Below are positions 37,691-44,741 of a DNA stretch of 64,000 bases, one piece after another (the first letter of the stretch is position 1; every line of letters starts with the position of its first letter). The notes under the pieces are model-generated. The model worked only from the letters and a program-made list of their open reading frames with translations. It had not been told where the DNA came from and ran no database searches. Origin of the DNA: Paenibacillus rhizophilus (GTDB lineage: Bacteria > Bacillota > Bacilli > Paenibacillales > Paenibacillaceae); NCBI RefSeq assembly GCF_003854965.1, contig NZ_RQPI01000001.1, positions 372,001-436,000 on the forward strand. Direction: 5' to 3'. The translations under genes were made by a program, and so were the position numbers.

Positions 37691-38707
37691 ATGTCGGTGG
37701 TACAATTACCGAAAGTGAACGAACTCGGGTTTTTCGAGATCCGTCTCGAATCCATAGGAGGTCTCGGCGCGAATCTGGCCGGTAAAATGCTTGCTGAAGC
37801 TGGAGTAGTGGGCGCGAACATGAACGGCGTCAGCTTCTCGTCTTACGGTTCAGAGAAGAAAGGTTCGCCGGTTAAGGCGCACATCCGTTTCTGCGATTTG
37901 AATACGCCGATCCGCGATACCTCCCCGGTAGAACGGCCGCATGTCGTTGCCGTATTCCACGAAGCCTTGGGCAAGATTGTTAATGTAACAAGCGGTATTA
38001 CCGCAGAGAGTACAGTGCTGGTCAACTCGGCGAAATCTCCCGAAGAACTGAAGGAACTGCTTGGTGTAACCGCGGGCACAATCGCCGTTGTCGATGCTAC
38101 CATTATCGCACTGGAAGAGAAGAACCGCGTTAACATGGCGATGCTGGGTGGTCTGTTCCGCCTCTGCCCGTTCCTTGATCCCAATACAATGAAGAGCGTT
38201 ATCGAGAAGTCGCTCGGCAAGAAATATCCTCAAGCGGTCCAATCGGCCATCACGACTTTCGACCGTGGCTATAATGAAGTGAAATTCCATACGTTTGAAC
38301 TGCCGGAAGGCGAAAGCATGCCGGAGTTTGTACGTTCTGACACTTCACCGCTCGGATACGAAACCCAGCCGATTGGCGGCAACATCATCAATCCGGGAAC
38401 AACCTTCCTGAAGGATCTCAGCATTTCCCGTTCCGGGCTAGTGCCGGTATATGACAATGAGTCCTGCATCAACTGCGCGGAGTGCGACACGGTTTGTCCG
38501 GATATGTGCTTCGTTTGGGAAGAGAAGATCAATAAAAAAGGCAAATCGATGATGTTCCTGAAAGGGATCGATTATCAATACTGTAAAGGCTGCCTCAAAT
38601 GCGTGGAAGCCTGCCCGACCTCCGCACTCTCCCGTGCGCGTGAGAAGGAAGGCTTTGCGGAAGCCAATACGGTCCGTCATACTTTTGATCTTGTAAACCA
38701 GATCTAA
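37691..38707 (+). CDS. 2-oxoacid:ferredoxin oxidoreductase, fused gamma-delta subunit
   Basis: 338 residues. A gamma domain (about 10-200, IGGLGANLAGKMLAEAGV) is fused to a delta-type ferredoxin domain. Two 4Fe-4S motifs bind Cys259/262/265/269 and Cys298/301/304/308. Works with the next gene, 25 bp downstream, to oxidise a 2-oxoacid (pyruvate most likely) to acyl-CoA while reducing ferredoxin or flavodoxin. ATG 37691 lies close to AAAGGGG; GTG 37697 is an alternative. FNR-type sites upstream fit an oxygen-sensitive enzyme. Confidence 0.9.
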   Translation: MSVVQLPKVNELGFFEIRLESIGGLGANLAGKMLAEAGVVGANMNGVSFSSYGSEKKGSPVKAHIRFCDLNTPIRDTSPVERPHVVAVFHEALGKIVNVTSGITAESTVLVNSAKSPEELKELLGVTAGTIAVVDATIIALEEKNRVNMAMLGGLFRLCPFLDPNTMKSVIEKSLGKKYPQAVQSAITTFDRGYNEVKFHTFELPEGESMPEFVRSDTSPLGYETQPIGGNIINPGTTFLKDLSISRSGLVPVYDNESCINCAECDTVCPDMCFVWEEKINKKGKSMMFLKGIDYQYCKGCLKCVEACPTSALSRAREKEGFAEANTVRHTFDLVNQI

Positions 38708-38732
38708 ATCCCGAGAGAAAGGTGGAACACTA

Positions 38733-41036
38733 ATGGCTATCGATTACGAAAAGGAAGTCGGCTCCTCCAAGGTGGAGCAGAAGTTTTTATATGAATCCGG
38801 CAATGAAATGGCGGCTTACGCTGCACATCAAATCAACTATCATGTGATGGGCTATTTCCCGATCTCCCCGTCGACGGAGGTTGCGCAGTTCCTCGATTCC
38901 ATGAAAGCCAGCGGACAGCATGACATCATGCTGGTGCCTTCCGACGGCGAACACAGCTCCGCGGGCATCTGCTATGGCGCGTCCACCGCGGGCGGCCGCG
39001 TATTTAACGCGACAAGCGCACAAGGCTACCTGTACATGCTGGAGCAGCTTCCGGTTCAATCCGGTACGCGGATGCCGATGGTCATGAACCTCATCTGCCG
39101 GTCCATTTCCGGACCGCTGAACATCCACGGCGATCACTCCGACCTGTATTTTGCACTGAACACCGGCTGGCCGATCCTGATGTGTCCGGATCCACAGTCC
39201 GTATATGATATGAACATCATGGCAATCAAACTTGCCGAGCATGCCAAGGTTCGCCTTCCTGTGCTTGTGGCCATGGACGGATATTTCACTTCTCACCAAA
39301 AACGCCGTGTCCAAGCTATTGCGAATCGTGAAGATGTTCAAAGCTTTATCGGACCTCAACCGACCGGTTATGACGATACCCTGGACCGCGAGAATCCGAT
39401 TTCTGTCGGCCCTTACATGAATGAACCGGACTATATCAACAACAAATACCAACAATCCGTGGCGATGTACAATGCTGGGGAAGTATTTGAAGAAATCGCC
39501 AAAGAATATGGCGACCTGACAGGCCGCTATTACCCAATCCTGTCGCAGTATCGCATGGAGGATGCCGAGGTTGCGGTATTCCTGATGAACTCCGCTTCCG
39601 AGATCATCAAGGACGTTGTCGACCAACTGCGCGAGAAAGGCGTGAAAGCCGGCGCTATTTCGCCGAACATAATCCGTCCGTTCCCGCAGAAGCAAATCGC
39701 CGAAGCGCTGAAGAACGTCAAAGCCATTACCGTCGGCGACCGCGCGGATTCTTTCGGAGCGCATGGCGGCAACATGGTTAACGAAATCAAAGCGGCCCTG
39801 TTCACCTACGGCAACACCACAACGAAGGTCATCAGCCGGATTTACGGTGTCGGAGGCAAGGACTTCTTCGCCGAAGATGGCCACAGCCTGTTCGAACTGG
39901 CTATTGAAGCAGCGGAATCCGGTGAAGTAAAGGTTCCTTTTGACTACTACGGCCACAACCCGGGTGCTGCCGAAAGCGCGCCGAAGCGTGTGCTCAAACC
40001 GCTTAAATTCGAGTCTCTCAAGACTGGCTTGATTACTGTGGACAAGGATGAAGAGACAGGCAAACTCAAGGTTAAGATTCCGCCAATGCGCAGCTTGACC
40101 GTTAAACCGAAACGTTTGTCCCCAGGTCACGGCACTTGTCCGGGCTGCGGTATTTTCTCCGGTCTGGAACTGTTCTTCAAAGGCATTGAAGGAGATATTG
40201 TTGCTCTGTATCACACAGGCTGCGCCTATGTTACAACGACCGGATATCCTTACTCTTCCCATAAATCGACTTTCATTCACAACCTGTTCCAAAGCGGGGC
40301 CGCGACAATGTCCGGCGTGGTTGAAATGTTCTGGGAACGCAAACGCCGCGGCGAGCTTGACAGCCTTAATTTGAAAGACGACTTTACCTTTGTTATGGTT
40401 ACCGGCGACGGCGGCATGGACATCGGTATGGGACCTGCAATCGGCGCCGCGCTTCGCGGACACAAAATGATCGTTTTGGAATATGACAACGAAGGTTATA
40501 TGAATACTGGCGCACAGCAATCGTATTCGACACCGATCGGTCACCGCACGTCGACATCCAGTATCGGTAAGACGCAAAAAGGTAAAGTGACGCAGCATAA
40601 AGATACTCCGCAAATTATGGCTGCCACCAATATTCCTTATGTGTTCACGGGCAGCGAAGCTTTCCCGCAGGATTTGGTGAAGAAAGCCGCCAAAGCCCAA
40701 TGGTACGCTCAGAACGAAGGGCTTGTATATGGCAAAATCTTGTCTGCTTGCCCGCTGAACTGGATGACCGAGGACAATGTTGGCACCAAGCTGGTATCCC
40801 TCGCAGTTGATTCCTGCTTCTTCCCGCTGTATGAAGTGGAACAAGGCGTTACCACGATTACGTACAATCCGGAAGAGAAAGAGAAGCGCGTCGACGTTAC
40901 CGAATGGCTCAAAGGCATGGGTAAAACCAAGCATCTGCTCAAGGAAGAGAACGAAGCAGCCCTGAACAACTTCAAGGAAGAGGTTCAGCGCCGCTGGAGC
41001 CGTCTCAAAGCGAAGCATGAGCATCCGGAACTGTAA
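38733..41036 (+). CDS. 2-oxoacid:ferredoxin oxidoreductase, fused alpha-beta subunit
   Basis: 767 residues joining the alpha (about 1-400) and beta (about 455-767) chains. The alpha part has the PISPSTEVAQFLD and SDGEHSSAG stretches. The beta part has GTCPGCGIF near 470, and the thiamine diphosphate site GDGGMDIGMGP with the following Asn near 557-590. The third-domain layout resembles pyruvate:ferredoxin oxidoreductase, but the 2-oxoacid cannot be read from the sequence. GAAAGGTGG precedes the ATG. It may power the nitrogenase-like proteins encoded downstream. Confidence 0.9.
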   Translation: MAIDYEKEVGSSKVEQKFLYESGNEMAAYAAHQINYHVMGYFPISPSTEVAQFLDSMKASGQHDIMLVPSDGEHSSAGICYGASTAGGRVFNATSAQGYLYMLEQLPVQSGTRMPMVMNLICRSISGPLNIHGDHSDLYFALNTGWPILMCPDPQSVYDMNIMAIKLAEHAKVRLPVLVAMDGYFTSHQKRRVQAIANREDVQSFIGPQPTGYDDTLDRENPISVGPYMNEPDYINNKYQQSVAMYNAGEVFEEIAKEYGDLTGRYYPILSQYRMEDAEVAVFLMNSASEIIKDVVDQLREKGVKAGAISPNIIRPFPQKQIAEALKNVKAITVGDRADSFGAHGGNMVNEIKAALFTYGNTTTKVISRIYGVGGKDFFAEDGHSLFELAIEAAESGEVKVPFDYYGHNPGAAESAPKRVLKPLKFESLKTGLITVDKDEETGKLKVKIPPMRSLTVKPKRLSPGHGTCPGCGIFSGLELFFKGIEGDIVALYHTGCAYVTTTGYPYSSHKSTFIHNLFQSGAATMSGVVEMFWERKRRGELDSLNLKDDFTFVMVTGDGGMDIGMGPAIGAALRGHKMIVLEYDNEGYMNTGAQQSYSTPIGHRTSTSSIGKTQKGKVTQHKDTPQIMAATNIPYVFTGSEAFPQDLVKKAAKAQWYAQNEGLVYGKILSACPLNWMTEDNVGTKLVSLAVDSCFFPLYEVEQGVTTITYNPEEKEKRVDVTEWLKGMGKTKHLLKEENEAALNNFKEEVQRRWSRLKAKHEHPEL

Positions 41037-41063
41037 GAACCATCATACCGCTTAATCGGAAGC

Positions 41064-41094
41064 AGCAAGTCTCGTTATGAGGCTTGCTGTTTTT
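41064..41094 (+). terminator. Rho-independent terminator after the ferredoxin oxidoreductase operon
   Basis: AGCAAG-CTC pairs with GAG-CTTGCT over a small loop, then GTTTTTC. It separates this unit from the nif-like operon. Confidence 0.8.
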
Positions 41095-41139
41095 CATTTA
41101 TTTTCTGCAAAAGATCACATTTAATTCACGATTAAGGGA

Positions 41140-41168
41140 TTGAATTATGCGGTATTAATCGTTATATT
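41140..41168 (+). promoter_or_regulatory. Sigma-A promoter of the nif-like operon
   Basis: TTGAAT and TATATT with exactly 17 bp between. It predicts a transcript start near 41175 and a leader of about 320 nt. Confidence 0.6.
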
Positions 41169-41220
41169 AAAACTAAGTAAATCAATAGGTTTTTAAGTTT
41201 TTAGCCGAGCGGTTAACCGC

Positions 41221-41264
41221 AGGTCGGATGCTTCCTGACAGACAGGATAGCTCCGGCCTTTTTT
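41221..41264 (+). terminator. Leader hairpin 1 of the nif-like operon, terminator-like
   Basis: AGGTCGGA pairs with TCCGGCCT (one G-T); inside, TCCTG pairs with CAGGA and GC(T) with AGC. TTTTTT follows. It shares the CGGATGCT...CCT...AGGA...CCG layout with hairpin 2. Confidence 0.6.
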
Positions 41265-41315
41265 AAATATAAGGATTTTTAAGTTTCACGCTTATAAATG
41301 GCCTTATATTTCTGC

Positions 41316-41359
41316 GAGAAACGGATGCTCCTCTACGGAGGACGGCTAAGCCGTTTCTT
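41316..41359 (+). other. Leader hairpin 2 of the nif-like operon, with alternative pairing
   Basis: An outer stem GAAACGG/CCGTTTC holds an inner TCCTC/GAGGA stem capped by a UACG tetraloop. CGGC-TAA-GCCG (41343-41353) is an alternative hairpin that uses the same 3' strand as the outer stem, so the two folds exclude each other. This is the shape expected of a regulatory RNA; the ligand is unknown. Confidence 0.5.
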
Positions 41360-41379
41360 CTTGATATTTTGGCTATTAT

Positions 41380-41395
41380 TGTGAAATCTGTCACA
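41380..41395. promoter_or_regulatory. Perfect FNR/CRP-type palindrome before the nif-like operon
   Basis: TGTGAAATCTGTCACA matches TGTGA-N6-TCACA with no mismatch. In Bacilli this is the Fnr consensus, for anaerobic control. No well-spaced -10 is visible downstream, and the best promoter is upstream, so activation and repression are both possible. Confidence 0.6.
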
Positions 41396-41413
41396 CGCCG
41401 ACCATAACCATTG

Positions 41414-41452
41414 GAGGCTCGCTTTGTTTACAGCGGGCCTCTTTGATTTTTT
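41414..41452 (+). terminator. Terminator just upstream of the nif-like operon (likely attenuator)
   Basis: A 10-bp stem GAGGCTCGCT/AGCGGGCCTC (one G-T) with an eight-base loop, followed by TTTGATTTTTT, 46 bases before the first gene. It lies downstream of the predicted promoter and so must be read through for expression. Confidence 0.75.
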
Positions 41453-41462
41453 GAGGAGGGGA

Positions 41463-41501
41463 ATGTACGAAATGATTTCAAAGGAGACGGGATACAAATG
41501 A
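41463..41501 (+). CDS. 12-codon upstream ORF coupled to the NifX-family gene
   Basis: ATG after GAGGAGGGG opens a reading frame MYEMISKETGYK whose TGA overlaps the ATG of the next gene (ATGA). The ribosome site of the next gene (AAAGGAG) lies inside it. It could couple translation to the leader. Only position and ribosome site support it. Confidence 0.35.
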   Translation: MYEMISKETGYK

Positions 41502-41848
41502 AAGTGGCAGTAGGCAGTTCAGACGGTTATGCTGTAGACCGGCACTTTGGCCAGTGCGACCGATTTATTATCTATGAAGTCGATGAAGAAGGTTTGTATG
41601 TACAGAGCGAAAACCGGGAAATTGGCAATCCTGCCAGTAGAGACGGGCATGAGCAAATCCGGCTGGAGGCTGTAGCCGAATCTCTCGCGGACTGTTCGTA
41701 TGTCCTTGTCAGCCGGGTCGGTCCAGGGGCTGCGGCGGTGCTTCACAATTTGGGAATAACGGCTCTTGCCGTTGAGGCTCCCATTGAAAAGGCATTGGAC
41801 AGACTGCTGGCCTTTCTTCATTCGGGCCGAGGAGCTATTTTACAATAA
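41498..41848 (+). CDS. NifX/NifB-C-terminal family protein (iron-molybdenum-cofactor-binding fold)
   Basis: 116 residues of the PF02579 fold found in NifX, NafY and the NifB C-terminus, which carry nitrogenase cofactor or its precursors. The hallmark DRHFGQCDRF is at residues 14-23, and GPGAAAVLHNLGITALAV is the typical second half. It is the first gene of an operon with a sulfhydrylase and two nitrogenase-like subunits, 39 bp upstream of the former. A role as cofactor chaperone for the NifDK-like pair is inferred. Confidence 0.85.
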   Translation: MKVAVGSSDGYAVDRHFGQCDRFIIYEVDEEGLYVQSENREIGNPASRDGHEQIRLEAVAESLADCSYVLVSRVGPGAAAVLHNLGITALAVEAPIEKALDRLLAFLHSGRGAILQ

Positions 41849-41887
41849 GGCTTGTTCCAAATACATTAATCGAAAAGAGGGATCTGT

Positions 41888-43207
41888 ATGAGCGAGAAAC
41901 AATTGGGCTTTGACACACTGAAGGTAAGAGCGGGCTACCAATCCAGCGATCATAATTATGCGGTTGCCGTACCGATTTATCAGACGGCTTCATACGATTT
42001 GGGTAGCGTGGAACGGGCCGAGAAATTGTTCGGTCTTGAGGAAGCGGGCTTCCTGTACACACGGATCGGAAATCCGACCGTAGATGTGCTGGAGCAGCGG
42101 TTGACCGCTCTGGATAAAGGAACCGGCGCTGTCGCCGTCGCGTCGGGAATGGCCGCGATTGCTTATACTCTGCTGAACCTGGCAGAGGGGGGCGGGAGAA
42201 TCTTAACAACGCCTCAGTTGTACGGAGGAACCTTTGACGCTATCAAGCGTCTGTTCCCTAAATTCGGCGTCCAAGTCGATTTTGTGGAGAACTCGGATGA
42301 TCCGGACTCCTTCCGCCAAGCCATCGGACCGGATACCAAAGCGGTGCTGATTGAGAGCATCAGCAACCCGAATGCGACGATCCTGGACGTTGAAGCCATC
42401 GCCAAGGTTGCGCATGACAACGGGATTCCGCTGGTTATTGACAATACGTTTGGCACTCCGTATTTGTTCGACTCTTTTGCTCATGGAGCGGACATTATCA
42501 TTTACTCGGCGACCAAAGCGATCGGAGGCCATGGAACGACACTCGGCGGGGTCATCGTGGAGAACGGCCAATTTAACTGGGACAACGGAAAATTCCCGCA
42601 TTTTCAAGAGCCGCAGTTCTTGCTGAGAGACCAGAATACAGGGCGTGAACGCAGCATTCTTGAAGTGTTCCCGGCTGCCCCGTTTACGACAAGAATACGG
42701 CTCAGTTATCTGGCTTATTTTGGAGCTTCGCTTAGCCCGTTCGATGCTTTCCTGCTGATTCAAGGCATTGTTACACTGTCGGAACGAATTGACAAGCAGG
42801 TGTCGAACGCGCTGAAAATTGTACAGTATCTCCAAGGCAACGATAAAGTAAGCTGGGTTAACCATCCCGCCGCCGAAGGCAATCCGTACAAAACACTGGC
42901 CGACAAGTATTTCCCGAAAGGCGCCGGTTCGATCTTCTCCTTTGGCTTCACAGGAAACGATGAGCAGCTCAAGATCTTCCTCAATTCGGTGGAACTGTTC
43001 AGTTATCATGCCAATGTGGGCGATGCCCGGTCGCTGATTATCAATTCGCCGAAGACGACGCATGGCGAGCTGAACGCGGAAGAACAGATTTTAGCCGGGA
43101 TCAAGCCGGAAACGGTCCGCCTTTCCATTGGTTTGGAGAATGCCGACGATTTAATCGCCGATTTGGAGCAGGCGTTCGAGAAAGCTTTTGTGGAGACGCT
43201 GGTGTAG
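41888..43207 (+). CDS. O-acetylhomoserine sulfhydrylase (Cys/Met metabolism PLP enzyme)
   Basis: PLP enzyme of 439 residues, the usual length for O-acetylhomoserine aminocarboxypropyltransferase, which joins O-acetylhomoserine with sulfide or methanethiol to give homocysteine or methionine. The PLP lysine is Lys210 in YSATKAIGGHG, with Tyr57-Arg59 (YTRIGNPT) and Asp185 (VIDNTFGTP). The DRQTG-like loop near 245 and NSVELFSYHANVGDARS are typical. Its place between NifX-like and NifD-like genes is unusual and points to methanethiol capture. Confidence 0.92.
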   Translation: MSEKQLGFDTLKVRAGYQSSDHNYAVAVPIYQTASYDLGSVERAEKLFGLEEAGFLYTRIGNPTVDVLEQRLTALDKGTGAVAVASGMAAIAYTLLNLAEGGGRILTTPQLYGGTFDAIKRLFPKFGVQVDFVENSDDPDSFRQAIGPDTKAVLIESISNPNATILDVEAIAKVAHDNGIPLVIDNTFGTPYLFDSFAHGADIIIYSATKAIGGHGTTLGGVIVENGQFNWDNGKFPHFQEPQFLLRDQNTGRERSILEVFPAAPFTTRIRLSYLAYFGASLSPFDAFLLIQGIVTLSERIDKQVSNALKIVQYLQGNDKVSWVNHPAAEGNPYKTLADKYFPKGAGSIFSFGFTGNDEQLKIFLNSVELFSYHANVGDARSLIINSPKTTHGELNAEEQILAGIKPETVRLSIGLENADDLIADLEQAFEKAFVETLV

Positions 43208-43259
43208 CGTTTAAGACTAACCGAAACATAAAGTTTTATAACGCAAAGGAGGAGAGGAC

Positions 43260-44741
43260 ATGCCGAAAGTGAACTTGAATTTAACCGAGGTTCCGGTCCG
43301 CGAGAAGCGTCTGGGTTCGATAACGGGCTTTGCCGGCACTGCGGGAGAACTGGTCGACTGCTCCAGCAGCGGCTGTCTCAAGGACGGCACCCGTTCTTTC
43401 AGCCAATGCATGGGCTGCAGCTCGGGGAACGCATTTTGCCAATTATCCATGATTCGGGATGCGGCGATGGTTAACCATGCGCCCGTCGGCTGCGCCGGGG
43501 ATTTCTTCGGCTATAATTTTGTTTACCGGGTTGGACAAATGGAGCGTGATCTTCCGCCGGCCATTGGCAGATATTTTAATACAAATATCGAGGAAATGGA
43601 TACGGTCTTCGGTGCCCTATCCAAGCTGGAGAAGACGATACGCCTCGCGTATGACAGGGTAAAGCCGAATGCGATTTTCGTCACTACGTCCTGCGCCTCG
43701 GGGATCATTGGAGAAGATGTGGAAAGTGTCACAGACCGGATGACGAAAGAGCTTGGCATACCGGTTGTCAACTGTGTATGCGAGGGCTTCAGATCCAAAA
43801 TCTGGACCTCCGGCTTTGACGCCGCCTACCACTCTATCGTGCGCAAGATTGTAAAGCCTCCGCAGAAGCGGACGAATAAAGTGAATATCATCAATTTCTG
43901 GGGCAGTGATGTATTCTCGAAGCTGTTGAACCGCTTGGGCTACGAAGCGAACTACGTCGTTCCCTTCTCCACAGTAAGCCAGCTGGAAACCATTTCCGAG
44001 GCTGCGGCAACGATTCAGATTTGTCCGACGCTTGGTACCTATATGGGAGCCGCGCTGGAGCAAGTATACGGAGTACCGGAAATCAAGGCTCCAATGGCTT
44101 ACGGTTTGGCGGGAACGGATGCCTGGATGCGCGAGCTGGGACGCGTTCTGGACCGCGAAGACGAGATTGAGGAAATTATACTTGAGGAGCGAGCCGCTGT
44201 ACTACCGAAGCTGGAAGAGTACCGAGCTAAGCTTACAGGCACAACCTGCTATTTAACTGCGGGCTCAGCCCATGGCCATGCTCTGATCGCCTTGCTTCGT
44301 GAACTCGGGATCGATGTGCAGGGCGCAGCTATTTTCCATCATGATCCGATTTATGACAATGAGAGCAGCGCGGCGGATATGCTGGATCACACGGTCAAGA
44401 CATACGGGGATATAAAAGGATACAACGTCTGCAATAAGCAAGCTTACGAGCTGGTCAATATTCTGAACCGCGTCCGCCCGGACCTGATGATCGCCCGTCA
44501 CGGGGGAATGACGCTTTGGGGTGCCAAGCTCGGCATTCCTACGCTGCTGATCGGGGATGAACATTTCAGCTGGGGTTACCAGGGGTTGCTTAATTATGCG
44601 GAACGCATTTTAGAGACGCTCGACAACCGGGAGTTTGTGACCAACCTGGCGAAACACAGTTCCATGCCTTACACCAAATGGTGGCTGGAGCAAGATCCAT
44701 ACACTTTTTTGGGAGGCAGTACTCATGTCAAAGCTTATTGA
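43260..44741 (+). CDS. Nitrogenase component 1-like protein, NifD-type subunit
   Basis: 493 residues, NifD length. P-cluster-type cysteines are Cys53 (MGCSSGNAFC), Cys78 (VNHAPVGC) and Cys145 (TTSCASGIIGED). The residue equivalent to the cofactor ligand alpha-Cys275 is Cys255 (TIQICPTLGTYM), and His435 (GDEHFSWGYQG) falls where alpha-His442 is expected. In CEGFRSKIWTSGFDAAYH the positions of alpha-Gln191 and alpha-His195 are Trp182 and Phe186, which argues against dinitrogen reduction. AAGGAGGAGAGG precedes the ATG. Its end overlaps the NifK-like gene by 17 bases. Substrate is probably a small organosulfur compound (inference). Confidence 0.88.
   Translation: MPKVNLNLTEVPVREKRLGSITGFAGTAGELVDCSSSGCLKDGTRSFSQCMGCSSGNAFCQLSMIRDAAMVNHAPVGCAGDFFGYNFVYRVGQMERDLPPAIGRYFNTNIEEMDTVFGALSKLEKTIRLAYDRVKPNAIFVTTSCASGIIGEDVESVTDRMTKELGIPVVNCVCEGFRSKIWTSGFDAAYHSIVRKIVKPPQKRTNKVNIINFWGSDVFSKLLNRLGYEANYVVPFSTVSQLETISEAAATIQICPTLGTYMGAALEQVYGVPEIKAPMAYGLAGTDAWMRELGRVLDREDEIEEIILEERAAVLPKLEEYRAKLTGTTCYLTAGSAHGHALIALLRELGIDVQGAAIFHHDPIYDNESSAADMLDHTVKTYGDIKGYNVCNKQAYELVNILNRVRPDLMIARHGGMTLWGAKLGIPTLLIGDEHFSWGYQGLLNYAERILETLDNREFVTNLAKHSSMPYTKWWLEQDPYTFLGGSTHVKAY

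Noticed and set aside
38787..41024. A 745-codon open frame on the minus strand opposite the alpha-beta oxidoreductase gene
   Set aside because: It mirrors a clear thiamine-dependent enzyme in codon phase, has no ribosome site and shows no recognisable domain; similar antisense frames occur opposite most G+C-rich genes here.
41203..41452. SAM-I, T-box or molybdenum cofactor riboswitch
   Set aside because: None of the conserved core sequences of these classes (for example the T-box TGGNACC) is present.
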